Positions 8,200 to 14,737 of a stretch of 21,356 bases of DNA are shown one piece after another. The notes below the pieces were generated by a model that saw nothing but the letters and a program-made list of their open reading frames with translations, had not been told where the DNA came from and did not search any database. Within the stretch, counting starts at the first letter, position 1. Each line of letters starts with the position of its first letter. Both the position numbers and the translations under genes were made by a program. The DNA is from CAYRTD01 sp964426915 (lineage in GTDB: Bacteria > Bacteroidota > Bacteroidia > Bacteroidales > GCA-2748055): the NCBI GenBank assembly GCA_964426915.1, contig CAYRTD010000065.1:1-21356 (forward strand). Direction: 5' to 3'.

Positions 8200-9213
8200 A
8201 TGAGTATACACATATTGGCTATTGAATCCTCCTGCGATGATACGGCTGCTGCTGTTTTTTCAGACAGGAACTTGTTATCTAGTGTAATTGCGAATCAGAA
8301 TGTACATGAAAGTTTCGGTGGTGTGGTTCCTGAGCTTGCCTCAAGAGCACATCAACAAAATGTAATCCCCGTTGTGGATGTGGCAATGAAAAAGGCAAAT
8401 TTGGGAATCAGCGATGTTGATGCTGTGGCTTTTACGCGCGGACCGGGTCTCCTTGGTTCTCTGCTCGTTGGAACTTCCTTTGCTAAATCCTTTGCACTTT
8501 CACGTGATATTCCCCTTATTGATGTCCATCACCTGCAGGCTCATATACTTGTGCATTTTATTGAGACGGAAAATAATAAAACTCCTGATTTCCCCTTTTT
8601 ATGTTTGCTTGTTTCAGGCGGGCACACCCAAATTGTGTTTGTTAAGGATCATCTTGATATGCAAATAATTGGTAAAACAATAGATGATGCTGCAGGTGAA
8701 GCTTTCGATAAGTCCGCAAAACTGATGGGCTTACCTTATCCGGGAGGACCTCTTGTTGACAAGCTTGCCAGGGAGGGGGATCCGGAAAAATTCAGCTTCA
8801 ATAAACCTTCAATTAAAGGGCTAGATTACAGCTTCAGCGGACTTAAAACTTCATTTTTATACTTTTTAAGGGACCGTCTTAAAGAAGATGATAAGTTCAT
8901 TGAAAAAAACAAAGCAGATCTTGCTGCTTCCCTTCAGAAAACAATTATTGATATTCTTATGGATAAGCTTGTAAAAGCTGCCCGGAAATTCAATGTAAAA
9001 GAAATAGCGCTTGCAGGAGGCGTCTCTGCTAATTCAGGGTTAAGGGATGCCGTAACCGGGGAAGGAGAAAGAAATGGCTGGAATGTATATATTCCTCCCC
9101 TGAGTCTTACCACAGATAATGCAGCGATGATCGGAATTACCGGATATTTTAAGTACCTGAAAAAGGAATTTTGCGGACAGGAAGTTACACCTCAGGCAAG
9201 GATGGAATTTTAA
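8200..9213 (+). CDS. tsaD: tRNA N6-threonylcarbamoyladenosine synthase, TsaD
   Basis: 337 residues, the usual length. TsaD transfers the threonylcarbamoyl group from TC-AMP to A37 of ANN-decoding tRNAs, working with TsaB and TsaE in the cytoplasm. Hallmarks in order: the ASKHA-fold start ILAIESSCDDTAAAV, the GVVPELASRAH segment, the metal-binding HHLQAH motif (H-x3-H), LLVSGGHTQIV, the GEAFDKSAKLMGLPYPGG stretch, and LAGGVSANSGLR near the end. An upstream in-frame TTG (8176) would add eight residues, but it lies inside a promoter box, and the ATG start gives the family-typical N-terminus. The stop overlaps that of the convergent HD hydrolase gene. Essential housekeeping gene. Confidence 0.97.
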   Translation: MSIHILAIESSCDDTAAAVFSDRNLLSSVIANQNVHESFGGVVPELASRAHQQNVIPVVDVAMKKANLGISDVDAVAFTRGPGLLGSLLVGTSFAKSFALSRDIPLIDVHHLQAHILVHFIETENNKTPDFPFLCLLVSGGHTQIVFVKDHLDMQIIGKTIDDAAGEAFDKSAKLMGLPYPGGPLVDKLAREGDPEKFSFNKPSIKGLDYSFSGLKTSFLYFLRDRLKEDDKFIEKNKADLAASLQKTIIDILMDKLVKAARKFNVKEIALAGGVSANSGLRDAVTGEGERNGWNVYIPPLSLTTDNAAMIGITGYFKYLKKEFCGQEVTPQARMEF

Positions 9214-9749
9214 AGTTCATTTTGAAGCTTTTCCAATCCTTCATCGCGAGTTTTATCAAATGCTTTGTCGAGCTCGGGGTTTATATTCCTGCACTTATCT
9301 ATAACTTCACCGGCCCACTCAAGATAAGATAGCTTTCGTTCTGTGCTCCAATCAAGGGGATATATAAGAATATCGCGTATATTACAGGTTTTATCCGCAA
9401 TTTTGAGTTTCTTGGCATTTTCACTAAGTGAGGGGACACGTTTTATTTGCAATTCTTTACGTACAGCATAAGGCAGATCTTTGTCATCAGTAACTTCCAT
9501 AACAATATCGCTGACCTCCTTACTGAACTTCTCAGTTATTTCCTGTTCGGTTGCATCAGTATCTTCAATAACATCGTGAAGGATAGCCGCAATAAGTAAC
9601 GTCTCATCCTTTTCTCCGCATTGAGATAGTAAACTTGCCACTTTTAAGGGATGATTTACATAAGGCACCTGGTTAAAACCCTTTCTGCGCTGATATTTAT
9701 GCTTTTCAGCAGCATAAACCCCAGCTTTTATCAATAAATTTTCCTCCAT
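9210..9749 (-). CDS. MESH1-like HD-domain (p)ppGpp hydrolase
   Basis: 179 residues forming a stand-alone HD phosphohydrolase of the SpoT/RelA N-terminal type. Metal and catalytic residues line up with the family: His33 in YVNHPLKVA, His58-Asp59 and Glu62-Asp63 in ILHDVIEDT, and Asp119 and Asn123 in KIADKTCNI. No synthetase, TGS or ACT domain is present, so it fits the small alarmone hydrolase (MESH1) class, which removes the 3'-pyrophosphate from (p)ppGpp. A different nucleotide substrate is possible. ATG at 9747-9749 is preceded by GGGGAAATC, a plausible ribosome site, and by a TAAATTTG promoter box. It converges on tsaD with overlapping stops and diverges from the siaC-like gene. Confidence 0.88.
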   Translation of the reverse strand: MEENLLIKAGVYAAEKHKYQRRKGFNQVPYVNHPLKVASLLSQCGEKDETLLIAAILHDVIEDTDATEQEITEKFSKEVSDIVMEVTDDKDLPYAVRKELQIKRVPSLSENAKKLKIADKTCNIRDILIYPLDWSTERKLSYLEWAGEVIDKCRNINPELDKAFDKTRDEGLEKLQNEL

Positions 9750-9768
9750 GATTTCCCCATTTTTTTGG

Positions 9769-9776
9769 CAAATTTA
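9769..9776 (-). promoter_or_regulatory. Bacteroidota -7 box for the HD hydrolase gene
   Basis: On the minus strand the sequence reads TAAATTTG, an exact TAnnTTTG match, 19 bases before the ATG. A TTTG (plus-strand CAAA at 9800-9803) lies 23 bases further upstream, about three bases beyond the ideal -33 spacing. Confidence 0.55.
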
Positions 9777-9801
9777 AAATATTGGTAATAACTTCGAAAC
9801 A

Positions 9802-9835
9802 AATAATGAAAGATTTCGTCCAATAATGACAGATT
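9802..9835. repeat. Phased direct repeat between the divergent HD and siaC-like genes
   Basis: AATAATGAAAGATT (9802-9815) and AATAATGACAGATT (9822-9835) agree at 13 of 14 positions and start exactly 20 bases apart, close to two turns of the helix. They sit upstream of the minus-strand promoter box and ahead of the siaC-like start, which is a good place for a shared regulator. No protein can be named. Confidence 0.5.
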
Positions 9836-9907
9836 GTTAAAAAATATCTGAGTTTTAATTTTTGCTTATTAAAATTGTAGTTATTTTAGTGTCAAATATA
9901 AAAAGCC

Positions 9908-10285
9908 TTGCTCGAGCCATTAATTATAAAGGAAACAAGAAAGACTCCGGATGTGAAACTGGATCCGGCAGGATTCATTAGATTTGAAGGCAGATCTATA
10001 CCTGAAGATGCTAATCTCTTCTATGAGGATATTATTGACTGGCTTCAGTCTTACCTTGCAGTGCCACAGAAAGTTACCACTGTAGATATTGCGCTCGAAT
10101 ATCTGAACAGCGGTACTTCAAAATTCATGTTACAGATACTAAAAATACTGAGAGATCTTTCAAAGAACGGATACAACCTGGTCGTTAACTGGTATTATGA
10201 GGAGGGTGATGATGATATACTCGAAAGAGGAGAGTATTACCAATCAATTCTGGATATTGATATAAATTATATCCAAACAGAATAA
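9908..10285 (+). CDS. SiaC/DUF1987-family regulatory phosphoprotein
   Basis: 125 residues, the usual DUF1987 length. The pattern is that of the family: an N-terminal LIIKETRKTPDVKLDP strand, an FEGRSIPEDANLFYEDIIDWL segment, LEYLNSGTSKFML, and a central NLVVNWYYEEGDDDI strand with an acidic tail. In Pseudomonas, SiaC is phosphorylated by the kinase SiaB, dephosphorylated by SiaA, and in its unmodified form activates the diguanylate cyclase SiaD. The phosphorylated Thr68 of that protein appears to correspond to Ser68 here (my alignment by eye). The start is TTG at 9908-9910: an in-frame TAA lies three codons upstream and no ATG occurs until residue 75, and the TTG gives the family-typical first residues. 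No SiaA, SiaB or SiaD gene is in the window. Confidence 0.88.
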   Translation: MLEPLIIKETRKTPDVKLDPAGFIRFEGRSIPEDANLFYEDIIDWLQSYLAVPQKVTTVDIALEYLNSGTSKFMLQILKILRDLSKNGYNLVVNWYYEEGDDDILERGEYYQSILDIDINYIQTE

Positions 10286-10483
10286 ATCCTTTCTCTTATC
10301 CCTATCGATCAAAATCACTACTCTTACTCTTTAGAAATTTTTCGGGAAACGTGGCCCGCAAATAACTTCAAACACTTCATAACAGATTTTTTCTTTCCGA
10401 ATAGTTGTATTCTGGTTTATGTCATTGTTCAGGAATCTTTCTTAAACATACTTTTTTATTTTAATCTATTAACAAACTCTTTA
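10286..10483. other. Intergenic region upstream of the amylase gene
   Basis: About 200 AT-rich bases between the siaC-like stop and the amylase promoter. I see no open frame, hairpin with T-run, or repeat that I can support. Confidence 0.4.
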
Positions 10484-10491
10484 TAAATTTG
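10484..10491 (+). promoter_or_regulatory. Bacteroidota -7 box for the GH13 gene
   Basis: TAAATTTG is an exact TAnnTTTG match, 31 bases before the ATG at 10523. The -33 region is only T-rich. The amylase gene therefore seems to be transcribed alone rather than from siaC. Confidence 0.5.
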
Positions 10492-10522
10492 TTGGAAATG
10501 AAAAAACATAAACTCTTTGAAT

Positions 10523-11929
10523 ATGAAAGAATACAATAAAAAGAAGAAACTTTATTTCCTGTCTTTTTTTTCTTTACTCATTGTTCTGACATTTGCATTT
10601 TGTTCGACTCCCGAAAAGAATGACCAGGAAATTGCGGAAGGGATTACAGTAGAGGGAGTTAATCACCCCGACTGGGCTCTGGATGCCGTTATTTATGAAG
10701 TGAATATAAGGCAATTTTCGGGGGCAGGAACTTTTAAGGGCCTGGAACAGGATCTCCCCCGTTTGAATGAGCTGGGTGTGGATATACTCTGGCTGATGCC
10801 AATACATCCGATCGGAGAACTAAACCGGAAAGGAGAGCTTGGCAGCTATTATTCAGTTAAAGATTACAGAGAGGTAAATCCTGAATTCGGCACCATGGAA
10901 GATTTCAGATCTCTGGTTGGTTCAGCACATGAAACCGGGATGAAGGTTATTATCGACTGGGTGCCCAATCACTCAGCCTGGGATAGTCCCCTGGCAAAAG
11001 AACATCCGGAATGGTATTTGGAAAATGAAAATGGGGAATTTGTATCACCCTACGACTGGACCGACGTTATTCAATTTGATTATGACAACCCTGAATTAAG
11101 GGAGTATATGATCGAAACCCTGATTTTCTGGTTGGAAAATGCCAATATAGATGGTTTTCGTTTTGATGTTGCCCATATGGTTCCTGTAGATTTCTGGAAT
11201 GATGTGAGAGATACACTACAGCAGATAAAAGAAGTATTCCTGCTTGCAGAATCGGATCAGCCTGTTCTGCACATTGAAGCTATGGATATGAGTTACGACT
11301 GGAGATTTCACCATATTATGAATGAGGTTGCCAAAGGTAATCAGACTACGGATGATATGCGGAATCATTTTTTTTATGTAGATAGTGTTTATCCACCAAA
11401 TTCCATACTAATGCAGTTTACCTCCAATCATGATGAAAACTCTTGGGCCGGAACCGTTTACGATAGAATGGGAGAAGGTGTTAAAGCTTTTGCCGCGTTG
11501 ACTTTTACCGTACCAGGTATGCCGCTCATTTATAACGGACAGGAAGCCTGCCTGGATAAACAACTTGAATTTTTTCAGAAAGATCCTATTGAATGGAAAG
11601 ACTGTGATATGTTTGAATTTTATCAGGAACTTATCGACCTGCGGGAAGAAAATCCACCATTATGGTCTGCAAGTGCAGGAGGTGATTTAAAGTTTCTAAC
11701 AACAGATCATAAAGAAAAAGTTCTTGCCTTCTTGAGAGAAAAGGATGATGACCGCATTATGGCCCTGTTTAATTTTTCGGATGAAAATGTATCTGTCACT
11801 CTTCCGGAATCATTACCGGATGAGGAATTTACGAATTATTTTTCAGGAGAGGAGCATTCCGGCTTGTCTGGAGTAGCGATGGAACTTAAAGCATGGGATT
11901 ATAAAATATTTATTGATCAGTCAGACTAA
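10523..11929 (+). CDS. Exported GH13 alpha-amylase-family glycoside hydrolase
   Basis: 468 residues from the ATG; an in-frame TTG six bases upstream would add two. A lysine-rich start and hydrophobic core (~10-26) end at Cys27, so this is an export signal, possibly of a lipoprotein, although the residue before Cys is Phe, which is unusual. The catalytic barrel follows (~45-395): region I DWVPNHS (Asp145 to His150), region II GFRFDVAH with nucleophile Asp215, the general acid Glu243 in FLLAES, and region IV FTSNHDEN with Asp304. A short beta domain closes the protein. GH13 enzymes cleave or rearrange alpha-glucans; substrate and product cannot be told here. No SusC/SusD pair or other carbohydrate genes lie nearby, so it is not in an obvious polysaccharide utilisation locus. 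Confidence 0.93.
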   Translation: MKEYNKKKKLYFLSFFSLLIVLTFAFCSTPEKNDQEIAEGITVEGVNHPDWALDAVIYEVNIRQFSGAGTFKGLEQDLPRLNELGVDILWLMPIHPIGELNRKGELGSYYSVKDYREVNPEFGTMEDFRSLVGSAHETGMKVIIDWVPNHSAWDSPLAKEHPEWYLENENGEFVSPYDWTDVIQFDYDNPELREYMIETLIFWLENANIDGFRFDVAHMVPVDFWNDVRDTLQQIKEVFLLAESDQPVLHIEAMDMSYDWRFHHIMNEVAKGNQTTDDMRNHFFYVDSVYPPNSILMQFTSNHDENSWAGTVYDRMGEGVKAFAALTFTVPGMPLIYNGQEACLDKQLEFFQKDPIEWKDCDMFEFYQELIDLREENPPLWSASAGGDLKFLTTDHKEKVLAFLREKDDDRIMALFNFSDENVSVTLPESLPDEEFTNYFSGEEHSGLSGVAMELKAWDYKIFIDQSD

Positions 11930-12065
11930 CAGCATGTTGCGTCAGTATTCAATGGCATAATTTTGCAGATGTGGTCATTATTCTTTCATTTTTCCGGACC
12001 AACAGAAGGTGCCCGACCCCGGTGAAATTAAAGATTTGAATGTGGGTTCTGACAAAGGGTGAGTG

Positions 12066-12365
12066 CTACAGGCTTTTACTAAATTCTTTCCAGAAACGTA
12101 AATGAAAACCCAGACTTCGTTTACTTATCATTTCGCGGTAATCATATTTTTCAGCTTCAAAATATACCCCCACAATCTTTAATTTACCGCGATCAAGCAT
12201 ATCTTCTTCCATCAGGAAAGAGTAGCGCTCCAGGTTGGATCGCGTAGGATGGAACAGGAGAAGATGCTTTCGGTTTTGATTTTCTTTTTTGTGAAAATAA
12301 TCCTGTGAAAAGAGGGGATGAATTCCCAAGAAAAGAGAGATCAGAATTATATATATTTTACTCAT
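12066..12365 (-). CDS. Small exported DUF4174-like protein, possibly truncated
   Basis: 99 residues: a clean signal peptide (residues 1-20, ending HPLFSQ) and a short domain with the pattern RKHLLLFHPTRSN and RGKLKIVGVYFE. This resembles the first half of DUF4174 proteins, small periplasmic proteins of unknown function. The family normally continues with a second strand of the GFTVLLIGKDG type, which is missing before the TAG at 12066-12068. Reading on in the same frame for 38 more codons gives VGHLLLVRKNERI, which looks like that strand, ending at TGA 11949-11951, only 19 bases from the amylase stop. The gene may thus be interrupted by a nonsense mutation. Family assignment is by eye and uncertain. 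Confidence 0.5.
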   Translation of the reverse strand: MSKIYIILISLFLGIHPLFSQDYFHKKENQNRKHLLLFHPTRSNLERYSFLMEEDMLDRGKLKIVGVYFEAEKYDYREMISKRSLGFHLRFWKEFSKSL

Positions 12366-12556
12366 TTATATCTTCTTTTTACAAATGCAAAGGGCTCTGT
12401 TTTTTTTAGTCTCTTACCTCCCTTTCCCATAATCGAGTAGAGAGGGCCCGGATCTTTCATGTTCCCTTCATTCGGTTTCCTGATAAGAAATTTTATGTGC
12501 TAAAAATAAAAAACTTTCAGATAAACCCCGGGTATATCTACCTGCTTTTTTCAGGT

Positions 12557-12587
12557 GAATACACCGGTAAAAACCGGGTGTGTATTC
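12557..12587. repeat. Long imperfect inverted repeat
   Basis: GAATACACCGGT (12557-12568) pairs with ACCGGGTGTGTATTC (12573-12587): a 12-bp stem with a three-base bulge and an AAAA loop. On the plus strand it is followed by TTATTCTTT, so it could act as a terminator, but no rightward gene precedes it. On either side lie ACCTG/CAGGT (12540-12556) and GATAAACCC/GGGTATATC (12520-12538, one mismatch). Confidence 0.5.
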
Positions 12588-12617
12588 TTATTCTTTAAGT
12601 GAGTCCACTGTTTTTTA

Positions 12618-12631
12618 CCTGCCGTGGCAGG
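12618..12631. repeat. Perfect 6-bp inverted repeat in the promoter spacer
   Basis: CCTGCC and GGCAGG flank a two-base GT. It ends two bases before the TAAATTTG box at 12634 and so would sit between the -33 and -7 regions, a usual place for a repressor site. Confidence 0.5.
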
Positions 12632-12633
12632 AA

Positions 12634-12641
12634 TAAATTTG
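12634..12641 (+). promoter_or_regulatory. Bacteroidota -7 box for the chemosensory operon
   Basis: TAAATTTG is an exact TAnnTTTG match about 80 bases before the ATG of the first gene. A T-rich stretch (12610-12616) sits at the expected -33 position. No comparable box appears in the short gaps between the following genes, so this may drive the whole operon. Confidence 0.5.
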
Positions 12642-12722
12642 ACATATGAATTATGAACTTAAAAATAATGAGCTTTTCACATACTTAATATTGTTTTAAA
12701 AGAAATTAACAAGTTGCTGAAA

Positions 12723-14708
12723 ATGAGTCCTTACAACTGGAAGTTAAATACAAAGATCAATTTTATCATAGCTCTGTTTATTGTTATGATCCTTGGCGGG
12801 ATTGTATTTATCCTGAGAAATTTAGCGCAGGAAATTATTTACCAGCAAATCACCGCTATTATAATAATACTTGGCATTTGGATTTTCGCACTGATGCTGG
12901 TTAAACGCATTTTCCGGCATTATATTATCGATCCCTTACAAAGAACTGCTGCTGTTTCAAGTCGGGCATCCGTAGGTGACCTTTCTGAAAAAACTGAAAT
13001 TAAGGGTAGTGATGAAATAGCTCAGATATCATCTTCCATTGATGGGATTATCCAGAATCAGCTCAACCTGGCTGAATTTGCAGAAGAGATTGGGGAAGGG
13101 AATTTTGAGGCCGATTATAAGTTGCTGAGTGAGAAGGATAAACTTGGGTTATCTATAACCGGAATGCGCGACAAGCTCCAAAAACTTGCGGTTGATGATG
13201 AAGCCAGGAACTGGGTTTCTGCGGGGTTAACAAAATTCGGAGAAATACTAAGAGATGATGATACGGATCTTAACCTGCTGACAGACCGGTTTCTCTCATC
13301 TCTGGTGAAATATATCGATGCCAACCAGGGAATGATCTTTCTGTTAAATGATAATGAAAAGAACAAGGAATACCTGGAATTATTATCTGCTTATGCCTGG
13401 AACAGAAAGAAGTTCATAGAGGATAAAGTTGAAATCGGAGAGGGGCTTATCGGACAAGCTGCTATTGAGAAAGCTAAGATTTATATTACAGATGTTCCCG
13501 AGGATTTTATTTCTATTACTTCCGGATTGGGTGATGCAAATCCGCGTTGTGTTCTGATTGTCCCCATGCTTTCCGACGATGAATTATTTGGTGTTATTGA
13601 GCTTGCTTCTTTCCGTAAGCTACTGGATTATGAGATAGAGTTTGTTGAAAAACTTGCCGGGATACTTGCATCTGCAATTTCCAGGGTGAAAACCAGTGAG
13701 CAGACACAGAAGCTGCTGAGAGATTCACAACAACTCACAGAAGAGTTGAGGGCACAGGAAGAAGAAATGCGGCAGAACCTGGAGGAGATGAATGCCACGC
13801 AGGAGGAGATGCAACAAAGAGAAGTGGAAAGAATAGGGATATTTTCTGCCATTGATAATACACTGGGAACAGTTGAATTCGATATGGAAGGAAATATCTT
13901 AACTGCGAATGATAAATTCCTTCAAATGATGAATTATAGCCTGGAAGAGATTGAGAATAAAAGTGACCGGATTTTTGCAGACAAGGCAAATGAACCAATT
14001 GACGTATATAATCAATTCTGGAAAGACCTCCGGGCAGGGAAGGCCCGGACAGGTGATTTCAAAAGAACAACCAAAACCGGCAGGGAAATATGGATAAATG
14101 CGTCCTATACACCGGCACTCGATAAAGAGGGCTTGCCCTATAAAGTAATTGAACTTGTTGCAGATATCACTGAAAAGAAGATGGCTGAACTTGAAACGCA
14201 AAGACAGGCTGATGAGCTAAGGCTTCAGGGAGAAAAGCTAAAGGCGTATACCGCGGAACTTGAAGATATAAAAAGAAATTTGAGTGATAAATTAAATGAG
14301 GCAAGCCAGGGTTTGAAAAAGAAAATTGAGGATATAGAGGCAGAAAAAGCGAAAAATGAAGCTGTACTGGAAGGCTGTGTGGATGGCGTTATAAGCTTCG
14401 ATCATGAAGGAAATGTCAGGTACTTCAATTATGCGGCCGAGGAAATATGGGGTTCAAGCAGGGAAGATATTATCGGAAAGAATATCAGGAATGTGATTCC
14501 TCTCAGCCTCGAGCAGAATGGAAACGGCCTTACAGCATTTTATGAAAATAACGGAACGAAAAAGGAGATTGATGTAAGGACTGAGGTTTCCTGGGAAGAT
14601 GATGGTGGAAAAGAATATGACTTGCTGGTAACGCTCACCAGGGCTAAAGTGAATGGGAATACCACATTTACAATTTTCGCCCAGAAAATCTCTGTAGACC
14701 TCTTTTAA
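12723..14708 (+). CDS. Membrane sensor with HAMP, GAF and two PAS domains, no output domain
   Basis: 661 residues from the ATG at 12723 (an in-frame TTG at 12714 would add three). Two membrane helices (~14-32, ~40-62) with almost no periplasmic loop are followed by HAMP (~62-115), GAF (~165-322; GEGLIGQAA and a VLIVPM strand), a heptad coiled coil (~323-370; AQEEEMRQNLEEMNATQEEM), PAS 1 (~375-485; VEFDMEGNILTANDKFLQMMNYS), a second coil (~486-550) and PAS 2 (~552-660). The coil-PAS unit is common in Bacteroidota sensors. There is no histidine kinase, cyclase, phosphatase or methyl-accepting hairpin, so it must act through a partner. The first gene of the operon, it is 29 bases from the next. 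It likely senses a cytoplasmic or membrane signal and feeds CheA or the adjacent protein. Confidence 0.85.
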   Translation: MSPYNWKLNTKINFIIALFIVMILGGIVFILRNLAQEIIYQQITAIIIILGIWIFALMLVKRIFRHYIIDPLQRTAAVSSRASVGDLSEKTEIKGSDEIAQISSSIDGIIQNQLNLAEFAEEIGEGNFEADYKLLSEKDKLGLSITGMRDKLQKLAVDDEARNWVSAGLTKFGEILRDDDTDLNLLTDRFLSSLVKYIDANQGMIFLLNDNEKNKEYLELLSAYAWNRKKFIEDKVEIGEGLIGQAAIEKAKIYITDVPEDFISITSGLGDANPRCVLIVPMLSDDELFGVIELASFRKLLDYEIEFVEKLAGILASAISRVKTSEQTQKLLRDSQQLTEELRAQEEEMRQNLEEMNATQEEMQQREVERIGIFSAIDNTLGTVEFDMEGNILTANDKFLQMMNYSLEEIENKSDRIFADKANEPIDVYNQFWKDLRAGKARTGDFKRTTKTGREIWINASYTPALDKEGLPYKVIELVADITEKKMAELETQRQADELRLQGEKLKAYTAELEDIKRNLSDKLNEASQGLKKKIEDIEAEKAKNEAVLEGCVDGVISFDHEGNVRYFNYAAEEIWGSSREDIIGKNIRNVIPLSLEQNGNGLTAFYENNGTKKEIDVRTEVSWEDDGGKEYDLLVTLTRAKVNGNTTFTIFAQKISVDLF

Positions 14709-14737
14709 AAAATGTTTATATCTAATCGAAAAGGATA

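Larger units (their letters stand above)
12366..12722. other. 357-base intergenic region rich in inverted repeats
   Basis: Lies between the DUF4174-like gene (leftward) and the chemosensory operon (rightward). No open frame worth reporting. The first 150 bases hold nothing I can name. The part from 12520 to 12631 carries four separate inverted repeats and is followed by a -7 promoter box at 12634. Confidence 0.5.

Noticed and set aside
9856..9864. TAATTTTTG as a promoter for the siaC-like gene
   Set aside because: The spacer between TA and TTTG is three bases instead of two, so it is not a proper match. A promoter there is possible but unsupported.
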